Source: JAENVT01 sp031412355 (GTDB lineage: Bacteria; Actinomycetota; Acidimicrobiia; Acidimicrobiales; Ilumatobacteraceae). From it: a stretch of DNA of 8,901 nucleotides. This document shows, piece after piece, positions 1-6,577 of this stretch; within the stretch, counting starts at the first letter, position 1, and every line of letters begins with the position of its first letter. The position numbers were made by a program, and so were the translations under genes. The stretch is from positions 1 to 8,901 of the forward strand of contig JANOCR010000051.1 of NCBI GenBank assembly GCA_031412355.1, given 5' to 3'. The notes below the pieces were generated by a model that searched no databases, was not told where the DNA came from, and worked only from the letters and a program-made list of their open reading frames with translations.

Positions 1-2
1 GC

Positions 3-1355
3 CTGTCGGTCTTCGCCGGTCACTTCACCGCCGCCGATGCACTCGAAGTCGTGAGCAGTAGCGAAGGTGACCTGCTCGCCATGTCGGACCAACTCGACGA
101 ACTCGTCGATCACTCGATGGTGATCGTCGACGTGTCGGCCGACGTCGCTGAATACCGACTGCTCGACACCGTTCGCGAGTTCGGAGACACCGCCCTAGGT
201 GACGAACGCGAGTCGCTACACGCCGCCCACGCTCACCATTTCGCCAAGCTGTCGCGCCGGCTGTTCCACCAAATGTTGAGCCCTGACGAGGCGGCAGCGG
301 TGCAGCGTCGCGATCGAGCCCACGACGACATCCGCGCCGCCTTCATGTGGAGCCGCGCTCATGACCGTGTCGACCTCGTTGCCGACATCGTCGCGCGGGC
401 TGCGATCGACGTTCTGATGCACCGACGAATCGAGGTTGCCGTTTGGGCGGCCGACGCGGTTGAAAACCTCGACCTGTCGTCGCTGACCATCGCAGATCGG
501 TGTTGTCTGTACCAGACCGCGGCGAGTCTCGAGATCAACGAGGGTCGAATCGATCGGGCGCGAGACCTCATCGGTCGGGCCGAAGCGCTCAGCTTGGAAC
601 TCGCCCCCGAGGAGATACCAGCGGATCTGGTTGGCGGCAGCTCGATCTACTTCTTCCTCGGCTTGCTGGCTGATGGCGACGCCATCGCCGAACGACTCAG
701 CGCCCGCCTGAGCGCCCTTGGTCCCTCGACGGCACTGGCCATCATCATGATCAGCCGATCCAACATTCACGGTTATTCGGGCCGTCCCGACAGCGCACGG
801 GAACTGTCCGAAGCGGCACTTGCGATGCTTGCCGACGACGATGTTCCAACCTGGCGGACGCTGGCCGAATGGCAGATCAGCCGGTACTCGAACCTCGATC
901 CCATCGAGCTCTCCGAACGCGTCGCTCGATACCGTGATCGTTACCTGAGTGTGCGGAACCCGTTCCTCGCCGCGACTGCCTCCCGTCAACTCATCGGGCT
1001 CGACTCCGCCCGCGCGACGGCGCAGTCGCATGCCCTCGCCAAAGCGGTCGATGGCATGTCGACCCTCTCGTTGGCCGACCCTCGCGAGGCGCTCGGCTGG
1101 ATGATGCAATCGGTCGTACTGCTACTGCGGGCCGGCCAATACCGCTCAGCTCTCAGCATCCTCGCTTGGGAGCAGCGTCACCGTGTGACCCCGGTTCATC
1201 CCGACCAACTCGCCGCGATCGAACGGCTCATGCCGGCCGCTCGCGACGCCCTCGGAGACGACGAGCTGGACGCTATCGCGGCCACGCTTGCGTCCAGCAC
1301 ACTCCGCGAGGCAATCGACTTCACCAAGGCGGCGTTGACCGAGGCGGCCGGCTAG
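3..1355 (+). CDS. C-terminal part of a STAND-type ATPase / TPR transcriptional regulator (partial, 5' end outside window)
   Basis: The reading frame is open from the left edge, so the GTG at 51 is internal and the true start lies outside the window; 450 residues are visible. The first residues (LSVFAGHFTAADALEVV) and YRLLDTVREF at visible residues 51-60 match the winged-helix segment that follows the NTPase domain in AfsR/SARP, LuxR-LAL and cyclase-linked ATPase regulators. The remaining roughly 370 residues are rich in Ala, Leu and Arg and look all-helical, consistent with degenerate TPR repeats that sense a ligand or partner. No LuxR helix-turn-helix is seen at the C-terminus, so DNA binding or cyclase activity, if any, would lie in the missing N-terminal part. 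The effector and target genes cannot be told. The gene converges on the minus-strand flavoprotein gene and shares a CTAG stop with it. The broad class is fairly secure; the exact family is not. Confidence 0.72.
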   Translation: MSVFAGHFTAADALEVVSSSEGDLLAMSDQLDELVDHSMVIVDVSADVAEYRLLDTVREFGDTALGDERESLHAAHAHHFAKLSRRLFHQMLSPDEAAAVQRRDRAHDDIRAAFMWSRAHDRVDLVADIVARAAIDVLMHRRIEVAVWAADAVENLDLSSLTIADRCCLYQTAASLEINEGRIDRARDLIGRAEALSLELAPEEIPADLVGGSSIYFFLGLLADGDAIAERLSARLSALGPSTALAIIMISRSNIHGYSGRPDSARELSEAALAMLADDDVPTWRTLAEWQISRYSNLDPIELSERVARYRDRYLSVRNPFLAATASRQLIGLDSARATAQSHALAKAVDGMSTLSLADPREALGWMMQSVVLLLRAGQYRSALSILAWEQRHRVTPVHPDQLAAIERLMPAARDALGDDELDAIAATLASSTLREAIDFTKAALTEAAG

Positions 1356-4300
1356 AACACGACTGTCGGGTCGAACGCATCCCACAAGACACGGCCGACG
1401 TCTTGGCGGAAGTCCATCTCGATCTTGAACGCCACCTTCACCTCCTGATCGGCGATGCCGAGATCGGCTGCCAGTGGATGACTGTCGACCTTCTTGACGC
1501 TCAGTGCATACGAGGTCGGCAGCTGCTGGAACGACGCCGTCTCGATCGTCGCATGCGAGTCGCACAGCTGCTGCATCGCTGCGTCGGTGCCGCACTCGAT
1601 GGACCTGAACTGCTTCAAGTAGATCTCGGGAAGCGCCATCTCGATGGCGTCGTCGGCCAGATCGACGGCAAGGCCCAGCCCGGCTGTGAGATCGATGCTG
1701 TGCTCAGCTTTCACCGTGTCGACCACGGCGCGGGCGAATGCTGCAACGGTCGTTCCGGTGCGCGATCCAGCGACCGGATTCGGGGTCGGGATCAGCTGCA
1801 GCAACTCCCGGTACGACGGCTGGTTTCCCGGTGCGAAGTCGAGACCGTAGGTCTGCAGCGACAGCGAGGGATCGGCGGCGTCGGGAAGATGCACCACGCC
1901 CATCGACTTCGGCCAGCCGTACATCTCCCTGCCGGTGGCCATCGACATCGGGTTGTCGACCCAGATGTACGAGGTGAACATCCAGAAGTTCTCGGCCTTC
2001 TTGTGCGCTCCCTTTCCCGACACCTGCACGACCGGCACCCACACCGCCAGTTGCGCCTCGTTGACGCTGCCGTAGGTGTTGTACGGCGGCGTCAACGGGA
2101 CGACGTTGACAATGTCGCCGGCACTCAGCATCACCATCGGCGCCAGCGGCCGGAACTCCGCAGCGCCCAACGTCGGCCGGGTCAACACGCGATCGACGAG
2201 ACGTTCCAGCGCGCCCATGTCGGCCATCACCATGAACGAGTACAGCGTGGTCTTCCTGCAGTCGTACGGACCAGGGAAGGTGTCGAGCCCACCGAACTCC
2301 ACATAGGTCGGCGGCTCGGCGGCGCGCCGGCCGTCGACCAACGGTCCGTGCTCGCCGGGAACGTATGCGGGTGAGCCACACAGGGCCCGCGACGCCATGC
2401 GCCCCGACGCAAACGCAGCCTCGACGGACCCGCCGTCGATGCCGTTGCGCGTCCAGTCCCCCGCCAACACCAGATTGGTGTAGCCGCTGTCGTCCGACCG
2501 CAGGCGATACTGCACTGTGCCGGCGCGCGTCGTCACGTAGCGCTCGGTCCCCTGCGTGTTGGCTCGCCAATACTGCGCGTCGAACCGGGCGACACCCTGG
2601 CCGTTGCCTTCATCGACCATCACGTTCCAGTCGAAGCCCGACGAATCGACGGCCTTGGGCCACAGGGGCTTGGCGTCGTCAGAGAAGAAGTCGACGCCCT
2701 GCTTCTTCACCCCTGCCAGGTCGGTTTCGTGGTTGCCCGAGTCGGTCAACGGCCCGCAGAAGTAGCCGATGCTGTTGACCTCGCCGGCAGGAAACGCCTC
2801 GCGGGGAATCAAATGCGACATGTCGCAATAGGTGTCGAGCGGTTCTGCGTAGCTGCTCGATATCGAGCTCGCGCTCGGCGACCAGCCGAGATCCGCGGTG
2901 CTCTTGCCCGACCATACCTGGATCGCCCGCGTACCGACCGTCGAGAGGTTGTCGAGCATCGCCTGCAGCTTCGGGTTGCGCTCCCCCGCAATGCCGGCAC
3001 ACACGGGCTGCAAGCCTCCGACAGAGATGCCGAGCACTACCTGGTCGAAGTCGACACCTCGGCGCAGCACCGTCGGGGCGCGCGACAGGGGGTTGGCGGT
3101 CTGCTCCAGATCGACGCCTTGTGCCTGCAACTTCGAGCCATCGACGATGTGATCCCACGCCGGCTGCGATGGCCAGCACGGCAGCCCACCAACATCGATG
3201 AGATACGGGTAGTCCGGCTCGAGGTCGACCTGCGGAATCACCTCGATCGAGTCGATCACGTCGTCGTCGTCGGCCGCGGTCAGCTTCGACACCCAGTGGA
3301 ACATCTTGAACTCGACACCGCGCTTCAACAACACGTCGTACATCGGACCGAACACCACGTCGCCCATGCCGGCCATCATCTTGTAGGTGATCGCCCCCTT
3401 GTAGAGGCAGCCGATGCGCACCAGTGCCTCTATCGACTGTCCAGCGGCCAGATTCGGCTTCGTCGGATCACCGCCTTCGAACCCGAACGTGAGGTCGTAG
3501 AGGCCGCGCACGATCGGCGAGTTCTCGACTGAGAAGGGTTCGGCGCCGTGCCGGAGCAGCCACGCGCTGAACTCCTCGCCGTTGACCTTCTGAAACCCGT
3601 CACCGAACAGGTTGTCGTCGATCACACCGGCCACCATCGTGCCCAGCAGATCAAGAGACGTGAACGCGAACCGCAGCTCGTCCTCCTGCAGGTGCCGCTC
3701 GACCCACAGCTTCCACAGCAGATCACGGGCAGTGCGCAGGGCCTTGGCGACTTCTTTGAACGCGCCGGCCAGCAGGTGGTCGAAGCCCGACTCGAGCCGG
3801 TGCAGCTCGCCGGCCAACAGTCTGACCACCTCGTGGTGGACCTCGCGCTCGGCGGCGTCGGCGACGTCGTGAAACCACTTCGACACATGCTCGCTGACGA
3901 CGTGGACCACCTCGCCGATCAACCCGCGCTGCTCGTGCTCGGCCGCCGAGGCGACCTCGTCACGGTGAATCCCGGTGATCGACTCGACGTGACCGAGGAC
4001 CGCATCGAGCGACCTTCGGATCACCTCGCCGATGTGCACCCGGTCGCCGTCGCCAGGCACGCGATCGTTGCCGGGAAAGTGCAGGATCTGCTTGCTCCAA
4101 TGATCCTTGTAGTGGTCGAAGAACACGAGGTCGCTACAGGGACCGACGGCCTGCTCCCATGTCGCCAATGGCTTGCCGGGGTCGCGACCAAGTTCGGCAT
4201 AGACGCGCTGCAGCACGTCGAAAACGTTGTCGTAGAACCCGAACAGCACGTGCAGGCCGTGCTCTTCGATGCGTTGACGATGCGCGGCGTTTCGGCCGCT

Positions 4301-4450
4301 CGCGCACTTGCCACCCAACCGCCATCCCGGTTGGTACACGGTCACGTGATGCCTAGCCCGCAACTCCGGCGTGGCCGTCAGTTCGAACGCCGCGGCGATG
4401 GCTCCAGGGCCACCGCCCAATACCGCAACACGTGCAACTCCTGCCTCCAT
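1352..4450 (-). CDS. Fusion of FAD/NAD(P)-binding oxidoreductase (phytoene-desaturase/amine-oxidase superfamily) with acetoacetate-decarboxylase-like domain
   Basis: About 1032 residues. The N-terminal half has a Rossmann dinucleotide-binding motif (GGGPG, residues 12-16), a YQPGWRLGGKCASGRN segment around residues 39-54, and EEHGLHVLFGFYDN at 62-75, as in desaturase-like flavoproteins. Its C-terminal FAD motif is LVLAGDWTRNG, with W666. Between them, residues about 139-262 form a long, charged, probably helical insertion. From about residue 700 to the end the sequence resembles acetoacetate decarboxylases: YGSVNEAQLAVWVP (E798) and GREMYGWPK, whose Lys848 aligns with the Schiff-base lysine of that family; the following lysine of the classic enzyme is Ser here. 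A redox step coupled to decarboxylation or ring/lipid modification is possible, but the substrate is unknown. Start: the ATG at 4450 follows GGGGGTGACC and lies just before the Rossmann strand; an in-frame ATG at 4462 is the alternative. The frame continues to 4642, but that part overlaps the divergent promoter region and reads as non-coding. Divergent from the ECF sigma gene. Confidence 0.8.
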   Translation of the reverse strand: MEAGVARVAVLGGGPGAIAAAFELTATPELRARHHVTVYQPGWRLGGKCASGRNAAHRQRIEEHGLHVLFGFYDNVFDVLQRVYAELGRDPGKPLATWEQAVGPCSDLVFFDHYKDHWSKQILHFPGNDRVPGDGDRVHIGEVIRRSLDAVLGHVESITGIHRDEVASAAEHEQRGLIGEVVHVVSEHVSKWFHDVADAAEREVHHEVVRLLAGELHRLESGFDHLLAGAFKEVAKALRTARDLLWKLWVERHLQEDELRFAFTSLDLLGTMVAGVIDDNLFGDGFQKVNGEEFSAWLLRHGAEPFSVENSPIVRGLYDLTFGFEGGDPTKPNLAAGQSIEALVRIGCLYKGAITYKMMAGMGDVVFGPMYDVLLKRGVEFKMFHWVSKLTAADDDDVIDSIEVIPQVDLEPDYPYLIDVGGLPCWPSQPAWDHIVDGSKLQAQGVDLEQTANPLSRAPTVLRRGVDFDQVVLGISVGGLQPVCAGIAGERNPKLQAMLDNLSTVGTRAIQVWSGKSTADLGWSPSASSISSSYAEPLDTYCDMSHLIPREAFPAGEVNSIGYFCGPLTDSGNHETDLAGVKKQGVDFFSDDAKPLWPKAVDSSGFDWNVMVDEGNGQGVARFDAQYWRANTQGTERYVTTRAGTVQYRLRSDDSGYTNLVLAGDWTRNGIDGGSVEAAFASGRMASRALCGSPAYVPGEHGPLVDGRRAAEPPTYVEFGGLDTFPGPYDCRKTTLYSFMVMADMGALERLVDRVLTRPTLGAAEFRPLAPMVMLSAGDIVNVVPLTPPYNTYGSVNEAQLAVWVPVVQVSGKGAHKKAENFWMFTSYIWVDNPMSMATGREMYGWPKSMGVVHLPDAADPSLSLQTYGLDFAPGNQPSYRELLQLIPTPNPVAGSRTGTTVAAFARAVVDTVKAEHSIDLTAGLGLAVDLADDAIEMALPEIYLKQFRSIECGTDAAMQQLCDSHATIETASFQQLPTSYALSVKKVDSHPLAADLGIADQEVKVAFKIEMDFRQDVGRVLWDAFDPTVVF

Positions 4451-4502
4451 GGTCACCCCCATCTGCAGACACCACCGGCTGCGATCGCCGGACATTAGCC
4501 CC

Positions 4503-4528
4503 GTTTGATGGGCTGCACCCGGGGGTAT
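4503..4528 (+). promoter_or_regulatory. SigB/SigF-like promoter upstream of the ECF sigma gene
   Basis: GTTT at 4503-4506 and GGGTAT at 4523-4528 are separated by 16 bases, which fits the GTTT-N(14-18)-GGGTAT pattern known for actinobacterial SigB/SigF-type general-stress sigma factors. It points toward the sigma gene and would start transcription near 4535. The proposed start codon at 4619 would then have a leader of about 85 bases, and the in-frame ATGs at 4505-4510 would be excluded. Motif match only; no transcript evidence. Confidence 0.5.
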
Positions 4529-4618
4529 AGGTCGTCGGACCAAGTTAGTTGCCTCACATCCGTGCCTGATCCCCGCACCGAACCAGCAACGAGATGCTTC
4601 GAATGGGGCACAAGCAGT

Positions 4619-5200
4619 ATGGACGGAAAGACAACTAGCCAACTGGCGGTGAGGGAAGAAACAGCGGTTGATCGAGGTCTCGCGGATTCCGGTTGTCCTT
4701 CAGCAGCCGAACTGGCTCGCGATCACCGAGAAGGAATTCGCAAGGTCGCCCTTCGACTGACACGGTCCGAGAGCGCTGCCCAAGACATCACGCAAGAGGT
4801 CCTCGTCCGCGTGATGTGCTCCGGAGGATTCGACCCGAGCCGAGCGTCAGTTGAGCGGTGGCTGCAGATCGTGACCCGCAACTCCGCCATCGACTGGGTT
4901 CGCCGTGAAGCCGCCCATCAGCAACGTGTCACCCGTGTCGGAGCAATCCACAGTGCGACCACTGTCGATGTCCAAGAGGCTGTCACTGACCGGGTGCAGG
5001 CATCCCGCGTCCGCGACGCTGTCGCCCAGCTGCCCGACGGAGAACGTGAGGTCGTGTTGCTCGCCTACTTCGGCGGACTCACGTACCGGCAGGTCGCAGA
5101 CCGAACCGGTCTGGCCGAAGGCACGGTCAAGTCGCGGATTCGACGCGCCCTCACACGCATGGCCAACATCATCGGTTCCGACGCCGAGACGGGCGAGTAA
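4619..5200 (+). CDS. ECF-type sigma-70 family RNA polymerase sigma factor
   Basis: A 193-residue protein with the two domains that define ECF sigma factors. Region 2 spans about residues 30-102: AAQDITQEVLVRV (53-65) corresponds to the core-binding/-10-recognition helix, and WLQIVTRNSAIDWVRR (81-96) to region 2.3/2.4. Region 4 spans about 130-184: LPDGEREVVLLAYFGGLTYRQVA, then the recognition helix LAEGTVKSRIRRALTRM. There is no extra C-terminal SnoaL or TPR domain, so this is a minimal ECF factor. It directs RNA polymerase to a dedicated promoter set. Start: the ATG at 4619 is chosen because it lies downstream of the putative promoter and a short way before region 2. Its ribosome site is weak (GGGG about 11 bases upstream), and the in-frame GTGs at 4562 and 4649 are alternatives. 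The next gene, 82 bases downstream, encodes a protein with anti-sigma modules and is the likely regulator. Confidence 0.88.
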   Translation: MDGKTTSQLAVREETAVDRGLADSGCPSAAELARDHREGIRKVALRLTRSESAAQDITQEVLVRVMCSGGFDPSRASVERWLQIVTRNSAIDWVRREAAHQQRVTRVGAIHSATTVDVQEAVTDRVQASRVRDAVAQLPDGEREVVLLAYFGGLTYRQVADRTGLAEGTVKSRIRRALTRMANIIGSDAETGE

Positions 5201-5210
5201 GGGACGGCTG

Positions 5211-5243
5211 GCTGCGCGGTACGATCGAACCCTGCCGCGCGGC
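5211..5243 (+). other. Candidate RNA hairpin between sigma and anti-sigma genes
   Basis: Bases 5211-5219 and 5235-5243 can form a 9-base-pair stem (core GCGCGG/CCGCGC, with one G-U pair) around a 15-base loop. It lies 10 bases after the sigma stop codon and 39 bases before the next start codon. No T-run follows, so it is not a classical terminator. It could lower read-through or stabilise the upstream message. GC-rich DNA forms such stems often, so confidence is low. Confidence 0.3.
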
Positions 5244-5272
5244 TGCCGCTCGGCTATGCACGTCTATTAGAA

Positions 5273-5277
5273 GAGGT
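5273..5277 (+). promoter_or_regulatory. Ribosome binding site selecting a TTG start
   Basis: GAGGT at 5273-5277 (within AGAGGTGGG) lies 5 bases before the TTG at 5283. The first ATG in frame (5295) is 17 bases from it, which is too far. This spacing favours the TTG as initiator. Confidence 0.6.
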
Positions 5278-5282
5278 GGGTT

Positions 5283-6407
5283 TTGCCTGCTGCGATGTAC
5301 ACGCACCGTGCGTTGTTTCACGACGGCAACGAAGAGCTCGTGGCCGAACTGGTGCCGTTCGTGACCGAAGGAATCGAAGCCGGCGAACGTGTCGTCGTGG
5401 TCGTGTCGTCGGCGGTCGGAGATTTGCTCCGCGAGCGTCTCGGACCGGAACTGGCGTTCGACTTGTGGAACTCGACGGACGTGTACACCTATCCCGTTCA
5501 GACGCTTGCGGCGTACGTAGACACTGTTCGCGCTGCGACGGAAAAGGGACGGCGAATGCGAGTAGCAGGGCAGCCAATCTGGAGTGGATTGAGCCCGCTG
5601 GCAACCGCAGAATGGACATGCGTCGAGGCAGCATGCAACGTCGTGTTCGCGGACTCGCCGCTGCTGATGCTCTGCCCGTACGACACTTCCCGACTCGATC
5701 CGGCAGTCATCGCGGCCGCCCGGCGCACGCATCCCGAGATCCATCACGGCTCACACCTGGCGACGAGCCCGGTGTTCTCGCCGGCCGATCACCAATCCGG
5801 GGTGCGCTCCAGCGGACTCCCGCTGCGACCGGCGTCGTCTGAACAGATCTCGATGTTTTCATCTACCGACCTCTCCACCGTACTGTCGTTTGTAGAGGAC
5901 TTCGCACGGACGAGGGCGACCTCGGCTGGTCGTATCACTGACCTGCAACTGGCCGTCGAGGAGCTGCTCACACGATCCATCGACTACCGGGTGGGCGCAG
6001 CCCAGTTGCACATTTGGACCACTGACGACGAACTCGTCGTCGAGGTCGAGAGCAGCGGTCTGCTGGCATCGCCCTTCGCTGGGTACCTCCCTCCCTCCAC
6101 GTCGTCGCCGGCAGCGGAAGAAGGTCTGTGGTTGGCTGGGCAGAAATGCGATCTCATCGCGGTTCGCCAGCACAATGGCCACACCACGGTGCGCCTCCAT
6201 ATCGCCGACTACCTGGTCGCCTCCAGACCGGCGTGCGAAGGAATCGACAAGATGCTCGGCGTTTTCGCAATGGGATCGTGCGATGCCGAGGAAGAGAGCC
6301 GCGTCGCCGCACACGTGAGCACATGCGCCGAATGTCGCGCCGAGGTCGACCGGCTCGCCCGGCTTGTCGGCTTGATGGAACCGCCGGACGGATCAACGTC
6401 ACCCTGA
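5283..6407 (+). CDS. RsbA-like anti-sigma protein: MEDS sensory domain + HATPase-like domain + C-terminal zinc-finger (ZAS) anti-sigma domain
   Basis: A 374-residue soluble protein with three recognisable modules. Residues 1-160 resemble a MEDS (DcmR-type sensory) domain: YTHRALFHDGNEELVAELVPFV and EGIEAGERVVVVV. Residues 185-310 resemble the RsbW/SpoIIAB-type HATPase fold found with MEDS in RsbA-family proteins; EEGLWLAGQKCDL (279-291) and TTVRLHI (301-307) match its C-terminal half. The N-box is degenerate (AVEELLTRSI, Arg231 where Asn is usual) and the G1 region (VEVESSGLLASPF) lacks the usual Asp, so ATP binding may be lost. Residues 318-365 form a zinc-binding anti-sigma motif, Cys318-x25-His344-x3-Cys348-x2-Cys351, within AAHVSTCAECRAEV. 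No membrane segment is seen, so sensing is probably cytoplasmic. It follows the ECF sigma gene by 82 bases and is its likely antagonist. Start codon: TTG, from ribosome-site spacing. Domain calls are from motif recognition; partner and signal are inferred. Confidence 0.82.
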   Translation: MPAAMYTHRALFHDGNEELVAELVPFVTEGIEAGERVVVVVSSAVGDLLRERLGPELAFDLWNSTDVYTYPVQTLAAYVDTVRAATEKGRRMRVAGQPIWSGLSPLATAEWTCVEAACNVVFADSPLLMLCPYDTSRLDPAVIAAARRTHPEIHHGSHLATSPVFSPADHQSGVRSSGLPLRPASSEQISMFSSTDLSTVLSFVEDFARTRATSAGRITDLQLAVEELLTRSIDYRVGAAQLHIWTTDDELVVEVESSGLLASPFAGYLPPSTSSPAAEEGLWLAGQKCDLIAVRQHNGHTTVRLHIADYLVASRPACEGIDKMLGVFAMGSCDAEEESRVAAHVSTCAECRAEVDRLARLVGLMEPPDGSTSP

Positions 6408-6417
6408 CGATTGGTCA

Positions 6418-6436
6418 GATTGAAAAAATTTCAATC
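6418..6436. promoter_or_regulatory. AT-rich perfect inverted repeat, candidate operator
   Basis: GATTGAAA and TTTCAATC form a perfect 8-base inverted repeat around an AAA centre. It begins 11 bases after the stop codon of the anti-sigma gene and lies about 140 bases before the ferritin-like pair. It is markedly AT-rich in GC-rich surroundings, as expected for a regulator binding site. A terminator is less likely, because the stem is AT-rich and no T-run follows. The binding protein is unknown. Confidence 0.4.
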
Positions 6437-6564
6437 CAGATCGGTGGCCCGCTACGAACTAACTACATGGTTCGACGGCTCACGCCGAATCGACCCAGAG
6501 CGTTGCTCCGAACCCAGGTAACGCGTCGAAATATGTATTCGTGCAGGCATGACCGTGAACCGAC

Positions 6565-6570
6565 AAGGAG
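6565..6570 (+). promoter_or_regulatory. Ribosome binding site of first ferritin-like gene
   Basis: AAGGAG with a 7-base spacer to the GTG at 6578. This strong site fixes the start; the same frame is open far upstream (from 6128), but only because it overlaps the anti-sigma gene. Confidence 0.8.
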
Positions 6571-6577
6571 CAACCAG

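Noticed and set aside
216..1109. Minus-strand open frame opposite the ATPase/TPR regulator
   Set aside because: It is a shadow of the plus-strand gene, whose sequence matches a known family; no domain is seen in the minus-strand product.
1166..2374. Plus-strand open frame (402 codons) spanning the junction of two genes
   Set aside because: It overlaps two recognised genes, and its translation is an Arg/His-rich low-information sequence without motifs.
3548..4498. Long plus-strand open frame (316 codons) opposite the flavoprotein gene
   Set aside because: It is antisense to a clear coding sequence, the translation is rich in His/Gln/Arg with no family motif, and no ribosome site is seen; it reflects GC-rich codon structure.
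4505..4618. N-terminal extension of the sigma factor from the ATG at 4505
   Set aside because: It would begin inside the proposed promoter, has no ribosome site and adds 38 residues not found in minimal ECF factors.
4451..4642. N-terminal extension of the flavoprotein from the upstream ATG at 4642
   Set aside because: The extra 64 residues match nothing, overlap the sigma promoter and 5' end, and precede a well-placed ATG with a GGGGG ribosome site just before the Rossmann motif.
6418..6436. Rho-independent terminator after the anti-sigma gene
   Set aside because: The stem is AT-rich and only 8 base pairs, and no T-run follows, so operator is the better reading.
6128..6577. Upstream extension of the first ferritin-like protein
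   Set aside because: It overlaps the anti-sigma gene in another frame and is Arg-rich; the GTG at 6578 has an ideal AAGGAG site.
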